Source: a virus. From it: a DNA stretch of 64,000 nt. The DNA is taken from the IMG/VR virus record IMGVR_UViG_3300008119_000039, positions 20,522 through 84,521 of that record. One strand, written 5' to 3'. Below are positions 40,745 through 49,118 of the stretch, piece after piece. The notes below the pieces were generated by a model that was not told the DNA's origin, did no database searches, and was given only the letters and a program-made list of their open reading frames with translations. A program made the translations under genes and the position numbers. Numbering within the stretch: the first letter of the stretch is position 1; each line of letters starts with the position of its first letter.

Positions 40745-41671
40745 ATGATGAATAAAAACGTGAAAGAAAACTCTGTGAAATCCAATATCTCTTTTGACTC
40801 TGCTTCTGGTAAATTTGTTGGTACTGTAAACGGTAAAGTTGTGGTTCGTTCCAAGTATGAATCCGCTGTTAAGGATCGTATCTCCGAACTGTCTGGTTCT
40901 ATCGCTATCGCCCAAACAGCCCTTGACGAAAAGAACGAAAAGTACGGTATCAATGAGCGATTTGGTTTCGTTGAGAAATTAGTGACTATGGTTGCCAATG
41001 GTGTTCAGCCCTCAGCTGTGATTACTGGTGAAGGTGGATTGGGTAAGACTTATACTGTTACCAAAACTCTTGAAGCCAATGGTCTCAAGGATATCTCTGA
41101 TCTTGCTGACTTTCAAGTTGGTAGTATCATTAACACTCGCAAGTGTTTTACCTTTGTTAAGGGGTATTCTACTGCAAAGGGTCTCTATCGTACACTCTTT
41201 GAGAATCAGAAAAGCACCATTGTGTTTGATGACTGTGATGCTGTTCTTAAAGATCCAGTTGCTCTTAACATTCTTAAGTCGGCTCTTGATTCTTACGGTA
41301 AGCGTATCATTAGCTGGAATGCTGATATGCGTGATGATGATCTCCCACGTAGCTTTAACTTTGAAGGTCGGGTCATCTTTATCTCTAATATGCCTCAGGA
41401 CAAGATTGATCAAGCGATTCGTTCACGTAGTATGATGATTGATCTCTCTATGAGTCTGACACAAAAGATTGATCGTATGGAACACATTGCTCTGTCCGCC
41501 GAGTTCCTGCCTGAGTATGATGCTGAGATCAAGAAGGATGCTCTCGGCTTGATTCGTGAGATCAAAGATGACTGCAAAGAAATCTCTCTGCGTACACTTA
41601 TCTCTGTTGCCAAGGTTCGTGCCAGTAACAAAGACTGGAAAGATCTGGCTACTTATATGTTGACTGCGTAA
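40745..41671 (+). CDS. AAA-family ATPase
   Basis: About 308 residues; start ATG at 40745 or 40748. Both lie at the predicted transcription start, so translation is probably leaderless. Walker A is GEGGLGKT (about residues 94-101 from 40748), Walker B is TIVFDDCDAV, and a sensor-type VIFISNMPQ and an arginine-rich IRSRSMM follow. It resembles a single AAA module such as helicase-loader or clamp-loader relatives. Early promoter and isolation suggest a replication or host-takeover role. Confidence 0.8.
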   Translation: MMNKNVKENSVKSNISFDSASGKFVGTVNGKVVVRSKYESAVKDRISELSGSIAIAQTALDEKNEKYGINERFGFVEKLVTMVANGVQPSAVITGEGGLGKTYTVTKTLEANGLKDISDLADFQVGSIINTRKCFTFVKGYSTAKGLYRTLFENQKSTIVFDDCDAVLKDPVALNILKSALDSYGKRIISWNADMRDDDLPRSFNFEGRVIFISNMPQDKIDQAIRSRSMMIDLSMSLTQKIDRMEHIALSAEFLPEYDAEIKKDALGLIREIKDDCKEISLRTLISVAKVRASNKDWKDLATYMLTA

Positions 41672-42120
41672 TAAAGAAGTCTTAATGGAGGGATATCCGT
41701 GGCAAGACTTTAAACTAGCCAAAACAGCAGTCTACATCTACAGGTCGTTGCGTCCTTTGACTGAGAGACTATAAAGAAAGAGTCATAAACTGATGCAGTC
41801 TATTTTTGCTTGTTACAGACTATAAAGAAAAACAAGCACTAATTTGAACACAGTAGATAGCCTAGAGCAATTGGTGTACTGGGCAGAGCTAGATGAGATT
41901 AGCTGTGTGTCCGATGCTGCTAGGATTCTTAAGGGGTATCGCTTAGGGGGTCAGGTTTAAAACGATGACTTTAGAGCACGGGTCCCCTTTCTTGGTTTAT
42001 TGGGGTATGGTATTATCCCCCATCATATAATATCATCCCTAAGAAAAAGTTAATGACTTTGATTTCGTTTCTCGGTGAAAAATCGCCCGTATATTTTTTT
42101 GTGAAAAAGGTTCGATAGAT
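41672..42120 (+). other. Low-coding intergenic region with direct repeat
   Basis: About 450 bases without a convincing gene. The 14-base AGACTATAAAGAAA occurs twice (about 41767 and 41818). Very short frames exist: 41685-41774 (29 residues from ATG), 41844-41960 (38 residues from TTG), 41965 and 42052 (21 residues each). A TGGGG/CCCCA hairpin lies near 42000. None has strong ribosome-site support. Confidence 0.5.
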
Positions 42121-42222
42121 ATGATTGCATTCTACATTGTCATTGGGTTTCTCTTGGCACAACTTATTGTTGGTTTGATTATCACTCTCTGTATTCGTAA
42201 GTGGGGTATCTATGTCTCTTGA
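42121..42222 (+). CDS. 33-residue membrane peptide
   Basis: ATG at 42121 with AAAGG about ten bases upstream. Nearly all hydrophobic (one helix about 3-25), ending in a short IRKWGIYVS tail. Its end overlaps the next ATG, supporting translation. Confidence 0.55.
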   Translation: MIAFYIVIGFLLAQLIVGLIITLCIRKWGIYVS

Positions 42223-42397
42223 AAAGGTTGCTAATATGAATGAGTATTATAGGTATCTAGATAAACTCCGTAAGAGTGGCGTTATTAATATGATGGGAGC
42301 GAGTGTGTATCTTCAGCGGGATTTTGGTCTCTCTAGGGTAGAAGCTAGGACTGTACTAAAATCGTGGATGGAACAATATAGGAGTTGTTATGAATAA
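42212..42397 (+). CDS. Small helical protein
   Basis: 61 residues overlapping its neighbours by 11 and 8 bases. Helical, with GLSRVEARTVLKSWME resembling a helix-turn-helix tail. Possible small regulator; not recognised. Confidence 0.6.
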   Translation: MSLEKVANMNEYYRYLDKLRKSGVINMMGASVYLQRDFGLSRVEARTVLKSWMEQYRSCYE

Positions 42398-42656
42398 ATT
42401 GAATGAACATCTAGGAGGATTGGTTATTCCTCACGAGGTGGCAGATGGCATTGTTCTTGCAGTAATGAGAGATCAGCTGGATTATCTGTTACGAGAACAG
42501 CGTTGGTTTGAATGTCCAGACGCAGATCGCTTCGCTCTGGAAGGAGAGTATGGATATAGAATGTGGGTGCATCCTGATGACTATGCAAAGAATCGAGATG
42601 AACTAATCCCAGCCATTAGGATAGTGATAGCTTACTTTGGAGGTCAGCATGAGTGA
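42390..42656 (+). CDS. Hypothetical early protein
   Basis: 88 residues, soluble, no cysteine pair. EGEYGYRMWVHPDDY is the most distinctive part. Overlaps both neighbours; preceded by AGGAGTT. Confidence 0.6.
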   Translation: MNKLNEHLGGLVIPHEVADGIVLAVMRDQLDYLLREQRWFECPDADRFALEGEYGYRMWVHPDDYAKNRDELIPAIRIVIAYFGGQHE

Positions 42657-42756
42657 TGCAGATCTATGGATTGTTGCGTACTACCTATTGGGATTATTCT
42701 TACTTGCTTCCGCTGTGGGAGTAATTCTCAATAGATTGGTGCGTTCTTTGTTTTGA
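42649..42756 (+). CDS. 35-residue membrane peptide
   Basis: ATG at 42649 follows GGAGG in the previous gene. A single hydrophobic helix (about 7-28), tail RLVRSLF. Its stop overlaps the -35 of the next promoter. Confidence 0.6.
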   Translation: MSDADLWIVAYYLLGLFLLASAVGVILNRLVRSLF

Positions 42757-42781
42757 CTTTTATTAAGATTGCGAGTATAAT
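42753..42781 (+). promoter_or_regulatory. Early sigma70-like promoter
   Basis: TTGACT, 17 bases, TATAAT; spacer lacks the full TTAATTC block. The predicted +1 falls at 42788, next to the ATG at 42789. Confidence 0.82.
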
Positions 42782-42788
42782 TAATAGT

Positions 42789-43037
42789 ATGAGTACACTT
42801 AAAGAACAATTTGAAAAGCGAGATGCTGACAAACCACTAGCAAAGTGGGTATACGGAGATCGTGTATCTGGCAAGGTCGGTGGAATTCCTGTAATTGGAT
42901 CTGTTATCCGAGAAGATTATAATGAGAGTGGGATAGTCTTGTGTCATCTGGATCTACCCATTAATGTTAATGGTGAGTATGTGCACGTGGTAAAAGTCCC
43001 TGCTAAGGGTATGAAACGATTAAAGGTGATAGAATGA
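42789..43037 (+). CDS. Hypothetical early protein, probably leaderless
   Basis: 82 residues. The ATG is seven or eight bases after the -10 and has no ribosome site, so the mRNA is probably leaderless. Beta-rich core (GDRVSGKVGGIPVIGSVIRED, then VHVVKVPAKGMKRL) suggests a small barrel. Overlaps the next gene by four bases. Confidence 0.65.
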   Translation: MSTLKEQFEKRDADKPLAKWVYGDRVSGKVGGIPVIGSVIREDYNESGIVLCHLDLPINVNGEYVHVVKVPAKGMKRLKVIE

Positions 43038-43252
43038 ACAACAATCAACTAATCCAGATCTCCGCTGAGATTGATAACTTTTTAATTAAGCTGGCAACTG
43101 AGAATGAAGTTCCTGCTCTTAATTTAACAGCTGTAGTTCTTGCACGTCTTGCAATTATGTGCGATGATCTAGAATGCCGTGATGATATGAATAAACTTTT
43201 AACAACTGTGGCTACTGTTAATAAACAAGTACCCCATGCAACTTTACAGTGA
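43034..43252 (+). CDS. Small helical hypothetical protein
   Basis: 72 residues, helical, with IMCDDLECRDD containing two cysteines. Coupled to the upstream gene (ATGA). Not recognised. Confidence 0.6.
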   Translation: MNNNQLIQISAEIDNFLIKLATENEVPALNLTAVVLARLAIMCDDLECRDDMNKLLTTVATVNKQVPHATLQ

Positions 43253-43259
43253 GAATTAA

Positions 43260-44132
43260 ATGAAAATCGCAATTTGCTCAGACGTGCATTTAGAGTTTGG
43301 ACAACTACACTTGGAGAATACTCAAGATGCTGAAGTACTTATTTTATCTGGTGATATTTGTACTGCTTGCGATATTCGTGTTACCGATAGCATTCTTTCT
43401 AGTGCTAAAACTGATCGCTATCTTGAGTTTTTTACTGCTTGCTCTCGGAACTTCCCTCATGTTGTTTATGTTATGGGTAATCACGAGCACTATCATGGTG
43501 ACTATGCTACTTCTGCAGGCATTCTAAAAGATGCACTAAAGCATCTACCAAATATTCATGTTCTAGACAAAGAAGTATTCACTCTTGGAGATTATGTATT
43601 TCTGGGTGGCACTCTTTGGACTGATATGAATAATGAAGATGAGATGACCATGAATCATGTTCAGCGTCGTATGAATGACTTTCAAATCTGTGAGAACAGT
43701 AATGAGATGGTCAACTACAGAGTGTGGGATACAAAGGAAGATGACACCAAGACTGTAAAGTTTAAGACTCGTCCTGCAACCCTTTCTCCACGACATGTGA
43801 TTGAAGACCACAAAGCGATGCTGAAGTTTATTGAGACTAATTACAATATGACTCCTCCATGGATGACAACCATTGTAGTTGGGCATCACGCACCAAGTAA
43901 GGGTTCTGAGCATCCTCGTTACAAGCACGATAAACTGATGAATGGTGCATACAATTCTCGTTTGGATCAATTCATTATGGATCGTCCAGGAATCAAACTG
44001 TGGACTCATGGTCATACTCATGAAGATTTTGACTACATGATTAAGGGATGCCGTGTTGTTTGCAATCCACGTGGTTACATTAACTATGAAGATCGTGCAG
44101 ATCGTTTTCAACTAAAGGTGGTGGAAGTATGA
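43260..44132 (+). CDS. Calcineurin-like metallophosphoesterase
   Basis: 290 residues. Metal motifs: CSDVHLEF, SGDIC, MGNHEHY, VVGHHAP and HGHTHE, with a C-terminal CNPRGY. Substrate cannot be read; related phage proteins act on nucleotides or phosphoproteins. Distinct from the PlcP-like protein at 37450. Overlaps the next gene by four bases. Confidence 0.85.
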   Translation: MKIAICSDVHLEFGQLHLENTQDAEVLILSGDICTACDIRVTDSILSSAKTDRYLEFFTACSRNFPHVVYVMGNHEHYHGDYATSAGILKDALKHLPNIHVLDKEVFTLGDYVFLGGTLWTDMNNEDEMTMNHVQRRMNDFQICENSNEMVNYRVWDTKEDDTKTVKFKTRPATLSPRHVIEDHKAMLKFIETNYNMTPPWMTTIVVGHHAPSKGSEHPRYKHDKLMNGAYNSRLDQFIMDRPGIKLWTHGHTHEDFDYMIKGCRVVCNPRGYINYEDRADRFQLKVVEV

Positions 44133-44326
44133 GTAAAACTAATTGGACTATTGAAGTACAAGAGGATCCCGAAACTGGAGATAAGATCTTGGAATTCCCA
44201 GACGATCTTATGGAAAGTGCAGGCTGGAAAGAGGGAGATGTCCTTGAGTGGATTGATAACAAAAATGGTAGCTGGACGTTAAGGAAAAAAGATGATAACA
44301 CAGAACAAGATGCAACAAGCAGTTGA
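44129..44326 (+). CDS. AbrB/MazE-like small protein
   Basis: 65 residues. The pattern ILEFPDDLMESAGWKEGDVLEW followed by GSWTLRKK is the swapped-hairpin AbrB/SpoVT type seen in antitoxins and phage regulators. No toxin gene is adjacent, so a transcription role is more likely. Confidence 0.65.
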   Translation: MSKTNWTIEVQEDPETGDKILEFPDDLMESAGWKEGDVLEWIDNKNGSWTLRKKDDNTEQDATSS

Positions 44327-44471
44327 GGATATCCAAAACAAAATCTGCCCAAACGAGATGGAAGAAGCAGTTGTATTTTTGTTTACGGAAATCACCAAAC
44401 TAAAACACGAGAATGAAAATTTAAGAGAAACTATTAAACAATTGAACTGGTCACTACAGGAGCACGACTAA
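44292..44471 (+). CDS. Small coiled-coil protein
   Basis: 59 residues in a different frame overlapping the previous gene by 35 bases and the next by one. Preceded by AAGGAAAAAA. A strong C-terminal coiled coil (LKHENENLRETIKQL). Not recognised. Confidence 0.6.
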   Translation: MITQNKMQQAVEDIQNKICPNEMEEAVVFLFTEITKLKHENENLRETIKQLNWSLQEHD

Positions 44472-44776
44472 TGCCTAAATTTACTTTTATTTGCGAAGAT
44501 GATCCAATGCCTTTTAGCGAAGGTATTGTAACAAAGCGTACTATTGAGTTCGATGCAGTAGCACTCAATGACGTTGTGTCAGAATTTGAATTATTCTTAC
44601 GTGGAGCAGGATTTAATCCACCTGGTATTCTAGATTTTGTTACAGAAGATGAATATTATGGTACTGGTCCAGAGTGGAACACTGAAGAGTGGGATACTCC
44701 ACAAGATAATCTTCCAGATTTTCCAATCACAGATGATAAATCTTCTTACTATTTTGATACGGAGCGTAACAAATGA
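44471..44776 (+). CDS. Conserved hypothetical acidic protein
   Basis: 101 residues, start overlapping the previous stop. Beta-alpha N-terminus (KFTFICEDD...TKRTIEFDA) and a low-complexity acidic tail ending YYFDTERNK. I recall similar proteins in T4-like phages. Function unknown. Confidence 0.6.
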   Translation: MPKFTFICEDDPMPFSEGIVTKRTIEFDAVALNDVVSEFELFLRGAGFNPPGILDFVTEDEYYGTGPEWNTEEWDTPQDNLPDFPITDDKSSYYFDTERNK

Positions 44777-45147
44777 CTAAAGTTTTCACAGACGTAGCAG
44801 TTTTTCTCAAAGCATGTGGTCAAGATTGTCCAGTTACACCAAGTCCACAAAATGAATTGTCAAAATTATACTTAAAACTCATCCATGAAGAGTATGCAGA
44901 GTTTAAAGAAGCACTTTTAGATGACGATGATGTTGAACAACTTGATGCTTGCTTTGATATGATGTGGGTTATCATCGGATATATGAAATCTCGTGGTTGG
45001 GATTGTGAAAATTCGTGGGATGAGGGTGCTTTAAGCAATCTTGCAAAGATTGACAAAGTAACTAACAAGGTTATTCGTCGTGAAGATGGCAAAATCCTTA
45101 AACCAGAGGGTTGGAAACCACCTAATTTCACCAAATTCGTGAAATGA
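44773..45147 (+). CDS. MazG-like NTP pyrophosphohydrolase
   Basis: 124 residues of the all-alpha NTP-PPase fold. The metal-binding signature is visible as HEEYAEFKEA followed by LDACFDMMWVIIGY (E-x3-E ... D). It hydrolyses non-canonical or regulatory nucleotides; phage MazG is often suggested to influence ppGpp or to sanitise dNTP pools. Coupled to the upstream gene (ATGA). Confidence 0.8.
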   Translation: MTKVFTDVAVFLKACGQDCPVTPSPQNELSKLYLKLIHEEYAEFKEALLDDDDVEQLDACFDMMWVIIGYMKSRGWDCENSWDEGALSNLAKIDKVTNKVIRREDGKILKPEGWKPPNFTKFVK

Positions 45148-45148
45148 C

Positions 45149-45177
45149 TTGACTTTAATGTGGTTTTGAGGTATAAT
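45149..45177 (+). promoter_or_regulatory. Early sigma70-like promoter
   Basis: TTGACT, 17 bases, TATAAT, six bases, then ATG at 45184 exactly at the predicted +1. Confidence 0.88.
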
Positions 45178-45183
45178 ATTATT

Positions 45184-45690
45184 ATGATTACACTTTACTT
45201 AGACATGGATGGCGTGCTTTGCAACTTTGACAAAGCATATCATTCTTTACGCACTCATGCAGCCGACGGAAAACGATTTCGTGCAGCTGTAATGGACTTT
45301 CACATCTTTGAAGATCTGGAATTTATGCCAGACACACAAGAATTACTGACTTATGTCAGTAAACTTGAGCATATTCACATTGAAATTCTTACTTCAATGG
45401 GAACTTTTGATGTTCAACAAGGAAATGCAGCAAAATCACAAAAACAAAAATGGTTAGATAAGTGGAACATCCCTTACAAAGCGAATTTTGTGCGTTCAAA
45501 AGAAGAAAAATCTAAATTTGCACATGATCAAGCAATTTTAGTTGATGATTCTATTGGTTGTATCACACCATTTACTGCTAAAGGTGGTCACGGTATACTT
45601 CATACTAGATCTACTGACTCAATACAACAAATTCACGATACAATTCGTGGAATCATGGGGTTGAATGCCCTACGAGGTGCTTATGCTTGA
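45184..45690 (+). CDS. HAD-family 5'-nucleotidase-like protein, leaderless
   Basis: 168 residues. YLDMDGVLCNF gives the HAD nucleophile/acid aspartates; LTSMG is motif II; a lysine in KSKFAHDQ and VDDSIG complete the set. This is the NT5C (deoxyribonucleotidase) subtype common in T4-like phages. The ATG lies at the predicted transcription start with no ribosome site. Confidence 0.85.
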   Translation: MITLYLDMDGVLCNFDKAYHSLRTHAADGKRFRAAVMDFHIFEDLEFMPDTQELLTYVSKLEHIHIEILTSMGTFDVQQGNAAKSQKQKWLDKWNIPYKANFVRSKEEKSKFAHDQAILVDDSIGCITPFTAKGGHGILHTRSTDSIQQIHDTIRGIMGLNALRGAYA

Positions 45691-45967
45691 TATTTTTAGA
45701 CCCACTTTAGAATGGATTCGTGATGACTGGTATTCTAGTAAGTTTCGTTTTATTGTTGAGTTGCTGGCTTGGGCTATTAGTATTGGTTGTTCAATTACTA
45801 TGGCTGCAACAGTCCCTAACCCTCCGCTACTTGTTCTTTATCCTATCTGGATTACTGGTTGTGCTCTTTATGCTTGGGCTAGTTGGACTAGGAAATCATT
45901 TGGGATGCTGGCTAACTACTTGTTATTGGTAACTATTGATATTATTGGTTTAGTTCGGATGCTATGA
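45683..45967 (+). CDS. Multi-pass membrane protein
   Basis: 94 residues from the ATG at 45683. Three hydrophobic segments (about 18-38, 42-62 and 68-92) with GCALYAWASWTRKSFGM resembling small PnuC-like phage membrane proteins. Overlaps both neighbours. Confidence 0.6.
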   Translation: MLDIFRPTLEWIRDDWYSSKFRFIVELLAWAISIGCSITMAATVPNPPLLVLYPIWITGCALYAWASWTRKSFGMLANYLLLVTIDIIGLVRML

Positions 45968-46575
45968 ATATATTTTATCTTCACGAAGATACTAAAGAAT
46001 GCGCAAAACAACATCTTGACAAGCATGTGGTCAAGATGATTCTGGAATATGCACAACTTCTCTCAACTGCTCATCGTCTTCTTGACGGATATGAGTATGA
46101 GGGTAAGTCTATTTCTGGTCGAAAAGCCATGCGATGGAAATTAGCTGACCAGCGTGAAGATAATTTGTATATGGCTTCACATATGAACCATCCATCTGGT
46201 ATCTGGTGTCGTCAGTCATTAGATAATTACTGGTGGTTATATAATTTGTGGCGAGATCTGATGCGAGAATATACATTTCGTTATGGTAAACATCACGTTG
46301 CTGAAAGATTGATTCCGTTTCTTTCCAACCCACCAACAAATATTCCCGCTGCGATTGCAGATCCAATGCCACAGTGCATGCCTGAACAATATAAAGTTCC
46401 TGGAGATTCTATTAGAGCGTATCATAATTATTATATCGGTGATAAACAAAGATTTGCTGTTTGGACAAATCGTGCAATCCCAGAATGGTATGCTACTGCA
46501 TATCGAGAACAAAATCACAAAGCTATATACATTAAAGAACAAAATAAAGTTCGCTTTAAGATGATTCCCGCATAA
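45964..46575 (+). CDS. Conserved T4-like hypothetical protein
   Basis: 203 residues. The N-terminal MNIFYLHEDTKECAKQHLDK followed by HVVKMILEYAQLL is a pattern I recognise from many T4-like phages, always unannotated. Rich in His, Trp and Tyr; a helical DNA- or metal-binding protein is possible. Ends 21 bases before the next gene. Confidence 0.65.
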   Translation: MNIFYLHEDTKECAKQHLDKHVVKMILEYAQLLSTAHRLLDGYEYEGKSISGRKAMRWKLADQREDNLYMASHMNHPSGIWCRQSLDNYWWLYNLWRDLMREYTFRYGKHHVAERLIPFLSNPPTNIPAAIADPMPQCMPEQYKVPGDSIRAYHNYYIGDKQRFAVWTNRAIPEWYATAYREQNHKAIYIKEQNKVRFKMIPA

Positions 46576-46596
46576 ATACTAATGTAAAGAGTTATA

Positions 46597-46839
46597 ATGC
46601 CAACATACGAATTTAGAAATAAACAAACAGGTAATGTGACTGAACATATTATGCGCATCTCTGAACGAGAGCAATTTATTTTAGACAATCCACATTTAGA
46701 ACAAACGATTACCATAGCTCCAGCTTTTGCAGGAGATCACGTATCTCTTAAAAGAGATACAGGCTTTAAAGAGGTATTACAAAAAATCAACGAGCGTAAT
46801 CCGCACAACGATTTAAGTAAAACGTCTTCACAATTATAA
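46597..46839 (+). CDS. FmdB-like small protein lacking zinc cysteines
   Basis: 80 residues. MPTYEFRNKQTGNVTEHIM looks like the start of an FmdB/CxxC regulatory zinc ribbon, but all cysteines are missing. Such degenerate forms are common in T4-like phages. Function unknown; just upstream of phoH. Confidence 0.65.
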   Translation: MPTYEFRNKQTGNVTEHIMRISEREQFILDNPHLEQTITIAPAFAGDHVSLKRDTGFKEVLQKINERNPHNDLSKTSSQL

Positions 46840-46850
46840 TAAAGGTAACC

Positions 46851-47621
46851 ATGGCTCGAGTAACGGCAAAATCTAGACAACCAGATAATGTTCAAAGTGA
46901 AACTACCCCAAGAAAACCAACAGCAACAGGAACCCATCTTAAATTACGTTTAGACGATTTAAAAACCTTTGATCCACTAACAGATAATCAAAAGATATTC
47001 TTTGATGCATATAAACGTGGTGATTACTTTGTAGCATTGCACGGAGTTGCAGGTACTGGTAAAACATTTATTGCTCTGTATAAAGCAATTGAAGAAGTGA
47101 TGGATAAATCAAATCCATTTAATAAAATTATTGTGGTACGTTCAGCAGTACAATCTCGTGAGATTGGTCATCTTCCAGGTGACGTGAACGAAAAGATGGA
47201 AATCTTCCAACAACCTTATCGTCAAATTTGCGAAACTCTTTTTGGTCGCAAAGATGCGTGGGATCGTTTAGAAGAACAAGGTCATATTAGTTTTATCTCT
47301 ACATCTTTCATTCGTGGTATGTCATTTGATGACGCAATTATTATTGTTGATGAGATGCAGAACTTAACCTTTGAAGAAATTGACACAGTTATGACTCGTG
47401 TTGGTTATCGTTCAAAGATTATCTGGTGTGGCGATTACCGTCAGACCGACTTGAATAAAAAGAAAAACGACATGTCTGGAATCTTGAAATTCTTTGACAT
47501 TGCTATGCATATGAGTTCATTCACTAAAGTTGAATTTACTCCTGATGATATTGTTCGTTCTTCTCTTGTTAAAGAATATATTTTAGCCAAACTTAAAATA
47601 GAAGATCAGGAAACAAAATGA
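46851..47621 (+). CDS. phoH: PhoH-like P-loop ATPase
   Basis: 256 residues. Walker A GVAGTGKT (65-72), the family stretch VVRSAVQSREIGHLPGD, Walker B IIIVDEMQN and the sensor WCGDYRQTD. PhoH is common in aquatic phages; it is linked to phosphate stress and RNA metabolism in bacteria, though its phage role is unsettled. Overlaps the endolysin gene by four bases. Confidence 0.92.
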   Translation: MARVTAKSRQPDNVQSETTPRKPTATGTHLKLRLDDLKTFDPLTDNQKIFFDAYKRGDYFVALHGVAGTGKTFIALYKAIEEVMDKSNPFNKIIVVRSAVQSREIGHLPGDVNEKMEIFQQPYRQICETLFGRKDAWDRLEEQGHISFISTSFIRGMSFDDAIIIVDEMQNLTFEEIDTVMTRVGYRSKIIWCGDYRQTDLNKKKNDMSGILKFFDIAMHMSSFTKVEFTPDDIVRSSLVKEYILAKLKIEDQETK

Positions 47622-48238
47622 TTACAGCAGAACAATTTAAAAAGTTATTCCCAAGAGCACAAGACCATCAGGGATGGGCTAACTCTATGAATGAAGTTTT
47701 CCCAACGTATGATATTAATACACCTCATCGTGTTGCAGCATTTCTTGCTCAATGTGGTCATGAGTCTGGTGGTTGGACTACTTTTGAAGAAAACCTAAAC
47801 TACTCTGCAAAGGGTTTGAATGGTATCTTTAAAAAGTATTTTCCCACACTTGAATCTGCTGTGCCATATGAACGTAAGCCAGAAATGATTGCCAATAAAG
47901 TTTATGGTGGTCGTATGGGTAATGGTCCAGAATCATCTGGTGATGGTTGGAAGTATCGTGGACGTGGTCCGATTCAGCTTACTGGTAAAGCAAACTATAT
48001 GGCGTTTGCCAAAGAAATGTTTGATGACTGGGAAAATCTTTTTGAGAATCCAGATTGGGTTACTGCAGATCGTGACTTTGCTCTTATGTCTGCTATTTGG
48101 TTTTGGAATAAGAATGGTTTGAATCGCTACGCAGATCAAGGTGATATTAAAACTATGACTCGTATTATCAATGGTGGTTACATTGGTCTTGAAGATCGCA
48201 TTCACCACTATGAGGAAGCAATTCACTTACTTACATAA
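47618..48238 (+). CDS. GH19 chitinase-like endolysin
   Basis: 206 residues. The GH19 catalytic Glu lies in CGHESGGWTTFEENLNY; YRGRGPIQLTGKANY and RIINGGY are further signatures. No signal peptide, so it needs a holin to reach the peptidoglycan. It cleaves the MurNAc-GlcNAc backbone. A second cell-wall hydrolase is encoded at 49941. Confidence 0.9.
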   Translation: MITAEQFKKLFPRAQDHQGWANSMNEVFPTYDINTPHRVAAFLAQCGHESGGWTTFEENLNYSAKGLNGIFKKYFPTLESAVPYERKPEMIANKVYGGRMGNGPESSGDGWKYRGRGPIQLTGKANYMAFAKEMFDDWENLFENPDWVTADRDFALMSAIWFWNKNGLNRYADQGDIKTMTRIINGGYIGLEDRIHHYEEAIHLLT

Positions 48239-48891
48239 TGAAAACATTTATACATCATGATCTACCCAAACTTGAACGTGACACAAAATCTGATGGTACG
48301 AGATTATACAAAACCCCATCAGGTAAATCCTATCCCTCCGTTACGACAGTTACAGGATTGCACTCAGCAAAGGGGATCATGGAATGGCGAAACAGAGTCG
48401 GAGAAGCAGAAGCCAACCGAATCTCTGGAAGAGCCAGTGCGAGAGGCACAAGAATCCACCAACACTGCGAAGACTTTCTCCTTGGAGAACATGTTGAGCC
48501 AGATATGTTTGATGCAGAGATGTTCAACTCAATCAAACCCCTGCTTGACCAAGTCGACAACATTCACTGCTTGGAAGATGCGTTATATTCTGACCACTTA
48601 CAAGTCGCTGGAACAGTGGACTGCATCGCAGAATTCCAAGGTAAACTTAGTGTTATAGATTTTAAAACATCAAGCAAACCAAAAGATCGTGATGATATTC
48701 ATAACTACTTTATGCAGACTGCAGCTTATGCTGTTGCATTTGAAGAACTAACAGGTATTCCTATTGGCAGACTTGTAATCATTATGGCAGTAGACAATGA
48801 TGATCCTCGTTGGTTTATTGAAAAGCGAGATAATTGGATTGGTGGATTTAAAAAGCTAAGATTAGACTATAAAAATAAATTTGCTATATAA
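48238..48891 (+). CDS. PD-(D/E)XK exonuclease, Cas4/RecB-like
   Basis: 217 residues. The nuclease core reads GTVDC ... LSVIDFKTSSK, with a helix YFMQTAAYAVAFEE after it (RecB-type QxxxY region). An upstream RGTRIHQHCEDFL supplies the conserved His. No Fe-S cysteines, unlike Cas4. Likely DNA processing or recombination. Its stop overlaps the tmRNA promoter. Confidence 0.82.
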   Translation: MKTFIHHDLPKLERDTKSDGTRLYKTPSGKSYPSVTTVTGLHSAKGIMEWRNRVGEAEANRISGRASARGTRIHQHCEDFLLGEHVEPDMFDAEMFNSIKPLLDQVDNIHCLEDALYSDHLQVAGTVDCIAEFQGKLSVIDFKTSSKPKDRDDIHNYFMQTAAYAVAFEELTGIPIGRLVIIMAVDNDDPRWFIEKRDNWIGGFKKLRLDYKNKFAI

Positions 48892-48909
48892 ATAACTATA
48901 AGGTATAAT
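48881..48909 (+). promoter_or_regulatory. Promoter of the permuted tmRNA
   Basis: TTGCTA, 17 bases, TATAAT, with the start expected near 48916. A TATAAATA octamer (48887-48894) lies inside the spacer, so a second, late start is possible. Confidence 0.75.
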
Positions 48910-48915
48910 TAAGGT

Positions 48916-48980
48916 TATTGCTGTATGAAGCAAAGAGAAAGGTGTTCTGGACGAGGGTTCGATTCCCTCCACCTCCACCA
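48916..48980 (+). ncRNA. ssrA: tmRNA acceptor (3') piece of a permuted two-piece tmRNA
   Basis: Encodes the 3' half that normally ends tmRNA: a helix strand (GCTGT at 48920-48924), a GGAC segment, the T-arm GAGGG-TTCGATT-CCCTC, then acceptor strand CACCTCC and ACCA. The acceptor strand pairs, with one G-U, with GGGGGTG at 49119-49125, which lies downstream instead of upstream. This is the circularly permuted order, so the mature RNA is two separate pieces. Precedes the coding piece by 138 bases. Confidence 0.88.
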
Positions 48981-48991
48981 GAAAGGATTTT

Positions 48992-49117
48992 ATGGAAAAC
49001 TTGATTTTGTTAGTATTAATTGTAGTGCTAAACGTATACTGGGTTTATAGTTTAGTTACTTATGATTGGAGTAATTTTGAAAAAGATCAAGAGCAAGCCA
49101 AGAAAGATTTTTTCTGA
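48992..49117 (+). CDS. 41-residue membrane protein encoded between the tmRNA pieces
   Basis: ATG at 48992 with GAAAGGA upstream. One hydrophobic helix (about 4-25) and a charged tail (NFEKDQEQAKKDFF). The TGA ends one base before the tmRNA coding piece begins. In known permuted tmRNAs the intervening segment is short and removed by processing; here it appears to carry a gene. Confidence 0.6.
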   Translation: MENLILLVLIVVLNVYWVYSLVTYDWSNFEKDQEQAKKDFF

Positions 49118-49118
49118 T

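Noticed and set aside
44129-44326. Toxin-antitoxin system based on the AbrB/MazE-like protein
   Set aside because: No adjacent toxin gene; the neighbours are a coiled-coil and an acidic protein.
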